A DNA stretch of 64,000 nucleotides from Athripsodes cinereus (GCA_947579605.1 OX388311.1:28646951-28710950), one strand, 5' to 3'; positions 36,112 through 47,825 are shown, counted from the stretch's first letter. Numbers and translations: made by a program. Notes: generated from the letters alone by a model not told the origin.

Positions 36112-37136
36112 CAGGGGTGGCCAACTTGATTAGATCCAAGATCTACTGTTTACTGAGGAAGCCCTGTGCGATCTACCAATTATTTTATTTATTGATGTAT
36201 ATTTATACATCTTCTTGTACATATTATAAACAAATATAACTGTACACTGGCGGGCTTATTGCCATTAGGCAATTTCTTCCAACCAACCAGAATTACATAC
36301 ATCTTGAAATTTTAAATGAAACAGCATAGTTCAGTACACAATTACGTAGTATTTTTATTTTATTAAGAGGGAAAACATAAAACTGAAAATGATTCTTAGT
36401 AACTACTTATGTATATTAGTGAGAGCACTGCTTCTGAGCATCTTCCGCTAGATTAGTAAAATCAGGTTTGTAGTTGGAAATTGCCAACCTTAAAGAATCC
36501 AGTGTATGAGCGTCTGTCAAGCGAGAACGGTGTTTATTTTTTGTTTGTTTTAAGTAGGAAAATGCTGACTCACATAAATATGTTAAACCAAAACACGAAT
36601 GCAATTGTTCAACACATTTCTTCAAACTTGGATATTTCTTGTTGGAAACCAATGCCCAGAAATATAGATTCAGGCTAGGTACCATAAAAATCAAACCCTT
36701 TTGAAAAGACCGAAACTTATCTATTGCCATGCAAATCCCAGCCGACGGTGTTTTCTACTACTACTACTACTATACCATCACGGCATATCCCACAAGTGGG
36801 GTAGCCAGCAGATCAGCTGTATGTAAGAAACATACAAACTGTCCTCTTTGTGCCGGTGTTTTCAGATGTTTTAAATCCGGTTTCAAATATTCAAAATAAA
36901 TAGTTTCAGTTTTACTTCTACCCTACAGTTTCTACACCCCGGTATCAAGCTATACTGCGTAAAAGAGAGATAAATAACGTGACGGAACGGCGATTGAAAA
37001 ATTATACAAGATGATGCGTGCAGCAGTTGATGATTACGTTGCGCAGTCTGTTCTACGTATTTATGTATGTTTATATTTTTTGCTTTGCCACGATCGACTG
37101 GATTAATTGTCGCGATCGACCGGTTGGCCACCCCTG
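36112..37136 (-). mobile_element. hAT element with a transposase C-terminal fragment
   Basis: Ends caggggtggccaactt and ggttggccacccctg. The 8-bp duplication gtatagta is at 36104-36111 and 37137-37144. The minus-strand frame 36730-36416 contains LYFWALVSNKKYPSLKKCVE, FGLTYLCESAFSYLKQTKNK and RSRLTDAHTLDSLRLAIS, the hAT C-terminal dimerisation region as found in FAM200/ZBED-like domesticated proteins. The catalytic domain is absent, so it is non-autonomous. A family R copy is nested at 36755-36853. Confidence 0.9.
36755..36853 (-). repeat. Family R copy nested in the hAT element
   Basis: Starts (TAC)n, then ataccatcacggcatatccc and ends gtcctctttgtgc. Flanked by the direct repeat cggtgttttc (about 36745-36754 and 36854-36863). 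The duplication and the trinucleotide tail identify the family as retroposed. Confidence 0.8.
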
Positions 37137-37207
37137 GTATAGTAGATAGTTGTAATACTTATAGTAATATTCATAGTTTATTATTCTCAGGAGGTTGCTT
37201 TTGGTAT

Positions 37208-38442
37208 CAGTGTGACCAGATTTTATTTTCAAAAACTACTAAATGGCGAAGTCAAAAACTACCAAAAACTACTAAATTCTTAAAATGGTATAGGAATTTG
37301 AAGTATTTCAAGAACTCCTCGGTTTTCTTAAACAATATTTTCTTGCAGTACCTTTTTCTAAAATGTACTGGGTATTTGTACCGACGATGATCAATATCGG
37401 ATACTTTTCTTTTCACGAAGATTTCTACCCCCCCGTCGCCGAATTTTCAAAATGGTATAGGAATTTGAAGTATTTCAAAAACTGCTCGGTTTTCTTCAAC
37501 AATATTTTCAAGCAGTACCTTTTTCTAAAATGTACCCGGTATTTGTACCGACGATGATCAATATCGGATACTTTTCTTTTCACGAAGATTTCTACCCCCC
37601 TGTCGCCGAATTTTCAAAATGGTATAGGAATTTGAAGTATTTCAAAAACTCCTCGGTTTTCTTCAACAATATTTTCATGCAGTACCTTTTTCTAAAATGT
37701 ACCCGGTATTTGTACCGACGATGAACAATATCGGATACTTTTCTTTTCACGAAGATTTCTACCCCCCTGTCGCCGAATTTTCAAAATGGTATAGGAATTT
37801 GAAGTATTTCAAAAACTCCTCGGTTTTCTTCAACAATATTTTCATGCAGTACCTTTTTCTAAAATGTACCCGGTATTTGTACCGACGATGATCAATATCG
37901 GATACTTTTCTTTTCACGAAGATTTCTACCCCCCCGTCGCCGAATTTTCAAAATGGTATAGGAATTTGAAGTATTTCAAAAACTCCTCGGTTTTCTTCAA
38001 CAATATTTTCAAGCAGTACCTTTTTCTAAAATGTACCCGGTATTTGTACCGACGATGATCAATATCGGATACTTTTCTTTTCACGAAGATTTCTACCCCC
38101 CGTCGCCGAATTTTCAAAATGGTATAGGAATTTGAAGTATTTCAAAAACTCCTCGGTTTTCTTCAACAATATTTTCACGCAGTACCTTTTTCTAAAATGT
38201 ACTCGTTACTTGTACCGACAATTATTTTTGAATCAATAAGTATCGGGTATTTTCCCAAGTACCCGATAATTTATCTACCAATTACCGACTGAATACAAAA
38301 ACTACCAAAAAACTACCAAAAACTACTAAAAAACTACCAAAAACTACTAAAAACTACCAAAGAAAAAAAAACTACTAAACATTTTTGCCAATGCCTCAAA
38401 AACTACCAAAAAAGTAGGAAACTACCAAATCTGGTCACACTG
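37208..38442. mobile_element. hAT-like non-autonomous element carrying a 167-bp array
   Basis: Terminal repeats cagtgtgaccagattt and aaatctggtcacactg are flanked by the 8-bp duplication tttggtat at 37200-37207 and 38443-38450. Next to both ends are strings of actac(c/t)aaaaa. The interior is mainly a tandem array. No transposase. The repeated 64-codon open frames in the array overlap and shift frame from unit to unit, so I do not call them genes. Confidence 0.88.
37282..38235 (+). repeat. Tandem array, 167-bp period, about 6 units
   Basis: The marker atggtataggaatttgaagt recurs at about 37284, 37450, 37617, 37784, 37951 and 38118. Units contain tttgtaccgacgatgatcaa and cttttcacgaagatttctac. 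Inner units are nearly identical; the last drifts (actcgttacttgtaccgaca). Confidence 0.95.
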
Positions 38443-38450
38443 TTTGGTAT

Positions 38451-38921
38451 TGACCTCATGAAACTTTGCCCCCCTCCGATTTCATACAGATTTTATTTTC
38501 AATAGCTACTAAATTATCAAAATGGTATAGGATTTCAAGTATTTCGAAAACTCCTCGGTTTTCTTAAACAATATTTTTTCACAGTACCTTTTTGTACACA
38601 CCTACCGGGTATTTGTACCGACTATTGTTAATGTCAATACCAGATAATACTTTGGAACGAAAAATGTAACATGCTTATATTTCTACCCCCCCCCCCCCCC
38701 CGTCGCTCCAAATTTTCTACATGGTATAGGAATTTGAAGTATTTCAAAAACTCCTCGGTTTTCTTCAATATTTTCTCGCAGTACCTTTTTCTACAATGTA
38801 TCCGGTATTTGTACCGACAATTACACTAAACATTGTTGCCAATGCCTCAAAAATTACCAAAAAAGTAGTAAACTATTACTAGTCTTTGTTAGTAAACTAC
38901 CAAATCTGGTCACGCTGATTG
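38451..38921. mobile_element. Degenerate second copy of the 37208 element
   Basis: Repeats the inner unit twice in diverged form (near 38520 and 38718) and ends with aaactaccaaatctggtcac at about 38898-38917. A left TIR is not preserved. Contains a poly-C run at about 38684-38701. Confidence 0.65.
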
Positions 38922-39881
38922 TCAGTCTTGTCACTAGCGCAAGACTAAATTCTTTTTTCTGTGGCTGTGAAAATACGCGATTTTTGCAAATGACAAGGGC
39001 GATTCCAAAGTCTGGGTTCTCCCACAGAATTCCATACAAAACCTAGAACCCTAACTCATTTACAAAAGTGAGGCAAAAATCTATGAATTTTTGACAGAAC
39101 GGTTGGCGAAAGCGTGTGGTGTTTCCTACATTTTTATGAAGTATTTCTCGCATTTTTATAAAAATATATCATTTTTACATTTATAAAAACGTAATTGGAC
39201 ATTTTTGGAAGTTCTTGTCGACGTTTTAAGCGATTTACTACACTTTTTTTCGCCAACCGATCATTCAAAAGTGCCGAAAAATGGTGCCTCACTTTAGTAC
39301 AATGCAAATACATACGAGTACGCCATCTAGGTATTATTATAAAAATCTATGGGTTCTCCATAATATTGAAATAGTGGCGTTAAAATCAAAAGTCAGAAAA
39401 TGTAATATAAATCATAATTTCTATTTAGTTAAAAACTATTATTATTGGTATATTATTATCTAATTTTTAAAGTGCACTATTAGAAAACTAGTGCTACAAT
39501 TTCATTTCTATTATTTTTTTATATTGCAACACCATGGAAAACAAGAAACAATGTCATTTTTTTCTATTATCTGTGGCAGTGAAAATACGTGCAGCTTTTT
39601 TTTTAACGAAAACGTGTAACGATATTTAAAAGTAACGAGTAGATACCGAATTGACATCACTAATTGTTTAGCATTTCATTAGACTGCCGTTGAAGTTTTT
39701 AAGATTTGTTATTAGGTTAGGTTTGATTAGGTTTTCAGTTGTGGCGAAGCCAGATTGAATTTATTCAGTTATTATCGAATAATAATATAAAGTGTATGCT
39801 TGAATTCTGTAGATTGTCGATTCATTGGACTATTAGAAGTTCTGCAGACTGTTATTTTCGCATTCATACTTTATAAACAAG
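38922..39881. other. No gene seen; 5' flank of ZAD gene 3
   Basis: Contains two related segments, ctgtggctgtgaaaatacgc (38960) and ctgtggcagtgaaaatacgt (39571), and AT-rich DNA. The last 100 bp should hold the promoter and 5' UTR of ZAD gene 3. Confidence 0.4.
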
Positions 39882-42800
39882 ATGAAGGTAAATTTAATTT
39901 GTAGAGTTTGCCTCAAAAAAGGAAAATTGAAGTCTATTTTCGATTTACAGAAAAGGGAAGGAGGTCAAACTGTGTCTTGCACGCATATGATGGTATTTTG
40001 CGCTTCTGTCACGGTAAATTATAATCAATTATGTTTCTAATTTATTTTATGTTCAGCTCTGTTTTCAATATTTATTATCATTCACAGAATTATAAAATTG
40101 CTTGCATGTTTACTATTTAGTTACATACTGTTGTAGTTCTTAATATTTATGCATGTGTTTTTTTTTAATAACTTGTGTCAGGTGGACAAATCAGATGGTT
40201 TCCCTTCTCGTATATGCACTCCTTGCTTCAAGAAACTATGCGCTGCTTATAAATTTCGAATATCATGTGAAAAATCATTTGAATATCTTACAAAATATTT
40301 TAATACCGAGAATAAAGCACCTCTGACCTCTGAAATAAATATTAAGGATCAAGATGATAAAAAATTAGAGAATTTGGATTGCAAAGATGAACCTGATATA
40401 ATGCAACATCATATGAACGTAACTGTAGTTGATGAGCTGAAAATAGATAATGATGACAGAGATTATCTAGATATCCCTATGACAGATGATGAGGATGATG
40501 AAGAAAATATAGTTTTTGTTTTTAAACAAAAAGTGAATAGTAAGTCATTAATAACCTTCGTTTTTTTATTTCAACTTAGACATCACACATTTATATGTAC
40601 AGAGTCAATTGATTTTAATAACTATCATTATAATATATTTTACAGCTATAACTAGAGATGCAACGAATAGTATATTTGCCAAATACCGAATATTATGCAA
40701 GATCATGTGCCGAATAACCAAATATTCGGCAAAACAATGGTGAGAGCGTGCGGTAATCCCTACCACGCATCTTCGTGTAGGTACATCATAGATATATGTA
40801 CTAGACTTGCAGCGCGGTACATTTTTTCGAAATTTTTGTGTTCCAACATTAATAATAAAAATAAAAATATGTTGTTTCACTCCATATCAAATTAAATTAA
40901 TTAATTAGATATTTGAGAATTAATAACTATGCATCTGCAGCTGGCAATGAAATAACAGCAATCTACAAGCTATTAGTTCCTTCCAGTTTTACATTTAAAC
41001 TATTCGGCAGAATTCCGAATAATGGACTAAATATTTGGTATTCGGACGAATAGTAAAAATGTTGCCGAATAGGCAGAATACCGAATAGTTGCCGAATATT
41101 TGTTGCATCTCTAGCTTTAACATAAGTGATGATTCACATATACTGTCACGTCACATCACAGCCAGTGGATAAACTGCATTCACAAATATTTATTCTTTAT
41201 ACGTCACGTCACATCACAGCCAGTGGATAAACTGCATTCACAAATATTTATTCTTTATACTGTCACGTCACATCACAGCCAGTGGATAAACTGCATTCAC
41301 AAATATTTATTCTTTATACTGTCACGTCACATCACAGCCAGTGGATAAACTGCATTCACAAATATTTATTCTTTATACTGTCATGTCACATCACAGCCAG
41401 TGGATAAACTGCATTCACAAATATTTATTCTTTATACTGTCACGTCACATCACAGCCAGTGGATAAACTGCATTCACAAATATTTTGTTGATATTGGTCA
41501 TAATTTCATACTCTATATTTTCAGATGAAAATCCTGATGAACCAAACAAATCCGAAGTTAATCAATCCAAAAGTGGAAGTGGAAAAGATAAAAAGGAAAA
41601 ATTAAAATGTCAATTTTGTCCGAAATTATTTAAATACAGATATGAACTAGGACGTCATGAAGATTCACATATTGGTATCAAAAGATATTTCTGTGAAATA
41701 TGTCAAAAAGGTATAAGGATGATATTCTTTTTTTTTAATGTTTTTATTTTTATCAATCATTAGACCATCTCAAGAGCACTAATGAAGATTTTAGTCAAGA
41801 TTTTTTTGAAAAAAGATGTATCTGGGTTTTTTTTTTTGTTATAAACCCAAATACAACCTTATACACCTTTCACAATAAGCTAAAAGCTTGTGTCGTGAAA
41901 GGGGACTTTGCCGGCACCTGGGATCGAACCTCGGAACCGGGGTTCACGAGGCCGAGACTCTACTTCCAGGCTACCGACAAACTCGAATTTGACCCGAATC
42001 TGATAATCATTTGGTCATCTCTCAGTATCACCTATAGACAATTCCATGCAACCAACCCGGCCAAACCAAAAGCCTTCTTGTAGAAGTTACACTTCACAAC
42101 TGTGTGAAGCTCAGTGTGTGTGAACCGCTTGTGCTTGAGATCGAGATTCTCCAGGCTACTGACACATTATAGCCTGCTATGTCAAAATTTTGTACTTACT
42201 ATTTTCTTGCTCATATTAAACTCAGTTTGTGATAATGAAATTAAATTTAATGATACCTAGTTCATTATTAAATTTTGTTTTTTATTGGTATTTATTTTGT
42301 AAAACTCCATATTAATCAAGAAATAAAATTTGATTGTTCAGTTATATAAGTAGGTACTTTATTTATTGGAGTGCGAGTTTGAAAAAGACATTACATGTAA
42401 AATTCGACTCACTCTAATAAAGTACTTACTTGTAAAACAAAATTGTTATATTTTATTTCTTGATTAATATTCAATATTATTATTTAACTATTATTTTTTA
42501 ACTATCTACTATTGTTTATTTATTTTTTGCTTGTAACAGAACCACTCATGTCTTAGATATTAAATAATTCGTGTTCCTATTTCAGCATACCGTTCTGAGA
42601 AAAATCATAAAAATATGCACAAACGTAGTCGGGACTTTAAATGTGAAACATGCTCTAAATGTTTCATTACAAAATCTGATTTTACTATCCATGTGAATAC
42701 ACATCGTAAGGATAGGGAATTGATTACGTGTGGAATGGATGGGTGCACTAAAAAATTTGTTACTATGGGTGGTCTTAAGAGACACAGGTAATTTGTACAT

Positions 42801-43824
42801 TTTCTACAATATTATCACTTTCATGCAGTTCTTCATGCACTATGGATAAATACGACACAAGCTTTTAGATTACTGCGAAAAGTGTATAAGGTTGTATTTG
42901 GGTTTATAACAAAAACCCAGATACATTTATTTATTCATTCTTTACTGTACATTGATTACAAACAATTACATAAAAGGTATACATTCAAATTAAATACAAT
43001 CAATATACAGAGGGCAAGTTATCGCAAAGGCGCGATCTCTTCCAACTAACCCTAATTTAAAAAAATTTACTCATTTGGAGGTTAATCAGTGTCTTAGATA
43101 TCCTCTTGAACGTGGCTCTGTACTGTGACTAGAAATACTTACAATTGGGGGTTAATAAAGGCTTAAGGGAACACTAAATAATTTATATTTTATAATTCTA
43201 GAAACCAGCATGATGGTATCAAGAATTTTGTTTGCCACTTGTGCAGCAGAAAATTTATAGACAAATATTACCTGGAATATCACCTGAGAATACATAACAA
43301 TGAGAGAAAGTATCCATGTTCTCACTGCGACAAAAAATTCTTCTCGTCATCGGCTAAACAGATTCACGAAAGAAGGTATCATAGATAAATATATTTTCAA
43401 TACATTTTCTTTTTATTATTGCATAAAGCAGTCGTACTGTGTCATCGTACAATAATAAATGTGTATTAAAAGACAGCTTTATTATTGCATAAAATAAATA
43501 AATAACAAAATAGAACAATAAAAAAATATACATTTTTTTTTAAATGTATCAAGCATCTTGCAAAAATGATTAAATTAGTTTATCATTTGATTTTATTATT
43601 TTAGGCACACTAATACCAGAAACTTTCCATGTTCTATATGCAGCCACAGATCCTTTACTTCTGCAGAACATAAACAACATGAGATGTCACATACTAAGAT
43701 ATTAAATGAGAAATGTCGCTTCTGCTCAAAATGCTTTGCCCGGCGATATAATAGAAGACACCATGAGATGTTGATGCATGGAATTCCTTTAAATGAGAGT
43801 ATTAAATCCAATGTCTTTAAATAA
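39882..43824 (+). CDS. ZAD-C2H2 zinc-finger protein 3 (6 exons, 423 aa)
   Basis: Tandem paralogue of the gene at 28066 with the same predicted role. Exons: 39882-40013, 40182-40539, 41525-41710, 42586-42787, 43202-43375, 43605-43824, all GT-AG, 1272 nt open. Lengths 132, 358, 186, 202, 174, 220; only exon 2 differs from gene 2 (370). The ATG opens MKVNLICRVCLKKGKLKS. ZAD cysteines are C7, C10, C56 and C59. The acidic linker is four codons shorter. Eight fingers are kept; the seventh changed much (FPCSICSHRSFTSAEHKQHE against HPCSECNQSFYTPAALRRHM), including its helix, so binding specificity may differ. No disabling mutation seen. Confidence 0.93.
40653..41113. mobile_element. hAT-type MITE in intron 2 of ZAD gene 3
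   Basis: Same element and same intron position as 29584-30037. Ends tagagatgcaac and gttgcatctcta; flanks gctataac (40645-40652) and gctttaac (41114-41121) are the 8-bp duplication with one change. Confidence 0.9.
41146..41485 (+). repeat. Tandem array, 59-bp period, 6 units
   Basis: Unit markers gccagtggataaactgcatt at 41161, 41219, 41278, 41337, 41396 and 41455, each with gtcacgtcacatcaca and cacaaatatttattctttat. Ends about 40 bp before exon 3 of ZAD gene 3. Absent from ZAD gene 2. Confidence 0.95.
41806..41985 (-). repeat. tRNA-derived SINE S2, copy in intron 3 of ZAD gene 3
   Basis: Minus-strand B box ggttcgatcccaggtgcc and A box in gtcggtagcctggaagtag, followed by the S2 body. The homologous intron of ZAD gene 2 lacks it. 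Confidence 0.82.
42304..42470. mobile_element. Palindromic MITE in intron 3 of ZAD gene 3
   Basis: Arms attaatcaagaaataaaat and attttatttcttgattaat continue inward through ataagtaggtactttatt and its complement. Not present in the homologous intron of ZAD gene 2. Confidence 0.8.
42858..43052. repeat. SINE S2 fragment joined to a LINE 3' tail
   Basis: 42858-42925 is the S2 body in + orientation (acacaagcttttagattact, gttgtatttgggtttataac). 42926-43052 is the minus-strand LINE tail (tttatttattcattctttac to gatctcttccaactaaccct). Confidence 0.65.
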
Positions 43825-43855
43825 TATTTACGTCATCAAATTATTCCAAAATTAC

Positions 43856-44125
43856 TACTACTATACTATACCATCTTGGCATATTCCACAAATTAGATAG
43901 CTAGCAGACCAGCTGTGTGTAATAAACATTCAAATTGTCCTCTATGTGCCAACAAAACATTAAACAACAGGATGGGAGACAAACCTCATCGCCGAATTTA
44001 AGATATAATATAATAATATATATCTTTATTTTTTTAACATCTGCCTTTTACAGTACTGTCGAAAAAAATTTAAAAAGAGTAGGAGACCAATTCATTAACG
44101 AGTGCTCCACATAATATTGTCATTG
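43856..44125 (-). repeat. Family R copy downstream of ZAD gene 3
   Basis: Begins (TAC)n, ataccatcttggcatattcc, gtcctctatgtgccaaca, acaggatgggagacaaacct, tctgccttttacagtactgt, and ends agtaggagaccaattc. Confidence 0.8.
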
Positions 44126-44278
44126 ATATTTTTTTTTTCCATCCAAAGACCTTGCCCACCTCGACTTCTAGATGTAGTCCATTGTGGGATTCAGTCCTTA
44201 GATATTTGTTGAAATATCTTTATTTCTCGGATATTTCAGGAGTCCAAGAACTCCTATTTATCCGTTTAGGTGAAGATT

Positions 44279-46357
44279 TTTTTTTTTTAATATTTGGACT
44301 CTCTCTATTCTAATACAACTATGCCAGTGTTGGCATCTACGATATCTTAGATATCTTCCCACAAACCTAAAACCTGAAAGAAATTCAAATATATGTGTGG
44401 GTTAGTTCCTTTGATCTGTTCTTGATCAGGAAAGTGTGAGCCAATAATTGGCCAACAATAAAATTATTGTTTTGACTCTTGTTTGCATTATTGGTTCACA
44501 TTCTGTGAGTAGATGCAAAGGAGTTTCATGTTCATTCATGCAGAATCTGCACAAGTACATGTCTGATAGTTTCATTATACGAGGCATGTTTTTTAAGTAA
44601 GTACCGTTTTGGAATTAAAAAAAGACGTGCAAAGATATCGCAATAATTTTATTTTTACATGAAAGCCTGTACCTTAATCTACTTTTCTACATAATTTCCG
44701 TGAATATTGAGGCACTTGTCATAACGTGGCACCAGTTTTTGAATACCCTCCTCATAAAATTCTGCTGCCTGACTTGTTAACCACTGTATCACAACTGTTT
44801 TGACTTCGTTATCGTCTTGAAGACGCTGACCACCCAGGTGTTTCTTCAAGTGCAGGAACAAATGGTAGTCGCTGGGCGCCAGATCAGGGCTGTATGGAGG
44901 ATGATCTAGAGTTTCCAATTTAAAAGATTTGATGAGATCTTTGGTCCGATTAGCCACATGTGGACGGGCGCCCACTCCGATCTTCATGCACATTTGTGCG
45001 GCCATCTTTAAATGCTCTCACCCATTTCCTTACATTCCATCACTCATAATGTTTTGTCAGTAAACTTCACAGATCTCACGATGAATATCGATCGGTTTTA
45101 CGCCTTTAGCACTAAGAAATCGTATAACAGCCCGTACTTCACAATCGGCGGGACTCACGATTGTCGGAGGCATCTTAAACACTCATTAAACAACGTTTAC
45201 AATGAAGAATCAGACTGTAATGGCGTCAGTGCGTAGACAAGAGATGTAGGTAACCAGCGAACATGCGCGGAACGCTGACCGTAGCGCTGCGGCGGCGGAA
45301 TCGCAAAACGGTACTTACTTAAAAAACATGCCTCGTACATAAGTGTTTATTGAGTCTACAGTGTCCCGTTAGTACTCTGGTGAGAATTCTTAGATTATCT
45401 TTGTTTAGTGCGAGAATGTCTCTACTTTTCTTTCACGATAATCGTTCAATTAGGTTTTTCGCATGTTTTTGTCCTGGTATTGTTAACCAGTTATTAATAG
45501 CTTTTTCTTGCATTCTCCCATAGAGTGCTGTTTTAAAATGCTATTTGTAATGGGGCAATAAGGTTCTGGTCCATAGGTCAGCGTGTCGGCTCCTTTAATG
45601 GCCATTTTATCAGTCTCTTCATTACCCTCATAGTTAGAGTGTCCTGGCACCCATCTTAATACAATTTTATTTTTATTTTCTATTGATAATTTATTCAATG
45701 CATTGATACAGTTCTGGACTGTCATACTTTGCAAGAGTCTAGTGGTTTAAATGCAGCTTGACTATCTGAGTAAATGTAAATCTTTTTATTTCTATATCTC
45801 CTATTTATATTTTCATAGGCACATATTGTTATCGCAGTTATTTCTGCTTGAAAGATAGTTGCATTCTGGCCCAGGTGTTTGCATAATTTTGCTTTTGGTG
45901 ATATGCCATATAACCTGAGCCCGGGCCGTTTATCTTTTTAGATCCATCTGTGTACCATATCAAGGCAACATTGGGTTCTGGATGCCAATTTTCTTTGATA
46001 TCTGATCTAGATTGGATTTCTACTTTGTATGGTTTAGCAAAGTGATGGATATTTTTCATTTTATCATTTAGTAAACTAAGTATGTCATCTTTTTCTATTT
46101 CTATGCTTAGTTTTGATTCAGAGAGCATGATTATTTTATGTGCCTCTCCATTTATCAATCTTGTTATTCCCTCTTTTACCACCTTCTCTAAATAAAGGTG
46201 TAGCGGTAGTAGTAGGAGCATTGCTTCTAATGAAGCTGTAGGAGTCGTATGTAATGCTCCTGTTACTAATAAACAGGCCATTCTTTGTAGTCTGTCTAGC
46301 TTTTCAATACATCCTTTTTGTTCTAGTTCATTATTCCAAACTATTGATGCATATGAT
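44279..46357 (-). pseudogene. LINE ORF2 C-terminal half with RNase H, interrupted by mariner
   Basis: Minus strand, from 46357: LDRLQRMACLLVTGALHTTP (RT thumb), VALIWYTDGSKKINGPGSGY (RNase H first Asp), VLRWVPGHSNYEGNEETDKM (RNase H His/Asp block). After the mariner there is a C-terminal zinc motif C-x2-C..H-x4-C (LCRFCMNEHETPLHLLTEC). The order RT, RNase H, zinc knuckle fits I-like or related LINEs. Frame breaks separate 46281-45838 from 45734-45483. A T-run at 44279 marks the poly-A end. The RT core is missing. Confidence 0.82.
44580..45335 (-). mobile_element. mariner element, internally deleted
   Basis: TIRs cgaggcatgttttttaagta / tacttaaaaaacatgcctcg are flanked by TA (44578-79, 45336-37). 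The minus frame from ATG 45173 reads MPPTIVSPADCEVRAVIRFL and a helix-turn-helix region, with stop and frameshift damage near 45060. After a large deletion the C-terminal part (45005-44679) keeps RPHVANRTKDLI and HPPYSPDLAPSDYHLF, which carries the last catalytic Asp. The residue before RPHVA is Ala-preceded Gly, so the second catalytic Asp is lost. Non-autonomous. Confidence 0.93.
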
Positions 46358-46857
46358 ACAAAATAGTTGCGCGGTGAAATCAGTCAGAGTTTGTGAATCG
46401 GAAGTGGAAAAGAAATCTGGTTCAGTAGTCAAAGACGCAAATTTTGGGTCTAAAGTTAAAAATGGACTGTTAATATAAAATTCTGAAAATTGGTTAAAAG
46501 AATACGTAGGAAAATATTGAATTACAGCAAAAAAATGTTTGCAAAGCAATCTTGTTTTGATGCAAATGTAGGTACATGTTGCAACATCAAAATTAACACA
46601 ATAGTATGTTGAGGAATCTGAGGAACTTGTAACACTAAAATTTCCATCAGTAACTTTGGTGATATTTTTCACATCAACATCACTCCTAGCTGCTGCAATA
46701 TGTGCCATGATATGCCTTAAAAACCTGTGTGGCCTGTTGTGTAAATATTCTGGAATTTATGTATTATATAATTTCAAGAGAGTTTTTTTGGAATATTTTT
46801 TTTTAACAAATAAACGGCTTACGCCTTTTACAAATTCATTCTACTTATGGTCGCTCA

Positions 46858-47690
46858 CAGCTTGACCTCCAAATTCCGCAGCCACCGGATCGCGTCATCC
46901 GTAAGTGCGTGTAAGTCCTGAAGTTCTCCTTGGAATGCATATGCGGGACACTTGTTGATCAGATGGTCGATAGTTTGTGTCATTCCACATGTGCACACTG
47001 GTGAATCAATCCATCCCCATTGATATATGTAAGTTGGAAGCTGTACAGCCTACATCACATCTTATACGATTTATTGTACACTATATTTTCCTGGGAAGTA
47101 TAAATCCAGGCAGTTCTTCTGTTGGATCTGGTACTAGGGTTTGGTTTCTTATTGGCGATAATGTGTTAAGGACCTGTCTAACGTCACACCTAAGTACTTA
47201 GGACAAGGTTCATTTTCCAACCGATTTCCAGCAAAGAACACATCAACTTCTTTTTTCGCTTCTTTATTATTGAGATGGAATGGTGTAACAATCGTTTTTT
47301 GTGGGTTCGGCTTAAGCTTCCATGTACTGAAGTAGTCTTCCATTGTTTTCAGGTCTTGAGTTAGAGTTTCTGCAGCTTTTTCTAGGTTGTTATCTTGACA
47401 CACAATAGCAATGTCATCTGCATATGTGAACTTCCTCGATAGTGTGTTAGGTATATCCGAGGTATATATATTGAAAAGCAATGGAGCCAGTACGGATCCT
47501 TAAGGTTATCCATTTTTAGGGTAGAAAGTTTTACTTATGTCTTTACCCATGTAGACTCGAAAGGATCGGTTGAGGAGCATGGATCGTATAAGCCTGGTAG
47601 TATAAGGACACTGGTATGTTTTGTACACTTTAGGTGTGAGCCCCTTTTGCCATACCGTATCATAAGCAGCAGTCAGGTCTAAAAAAGTTT
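46858..47690 (-). pseudogene. Internally deleted LINE ORF2 inside the MULE
   Basis: Minus strand: TFLDLTAAYDTVWQKGL (RT motif A), then LLFNIYTSDIPNTLSRKFTY with ADDIAIV (catalytic YADD) and KYLGVTLDRSLTHYRQ. After an internal deletion near 47150, a C-terminal zinc motif follows (SPVCTCGMTQTIDHLINKCP) with a stop at 46858. A stop at about 47500 disrupts the motif before LAPLLFN. Jockey-like. Confidence 0.82.
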
Positions 47691-47825
47691 ACAAATATAA
47701 ACATTTAAATAGAATACAAACACAAAAGATAATTAAAGCTAGGTACACATTAAACATTCAAAGATCTTAATATAATCTCAAATAATTAGACATTTATGTT
47801 TTACTAAAACTTCAACTATTATCCG

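Noticed and set aside
37363..38058. Four successive 64-codon frames as a gene family
   Set aside because: They are one frame repeated by the 167-bp array, overlap each other and change frame per unit; the enclosing element is a transposon.
41146..41485. CRISPR-like array
   Set aside because: Plain 59-bp tandem repeat, no spacers.
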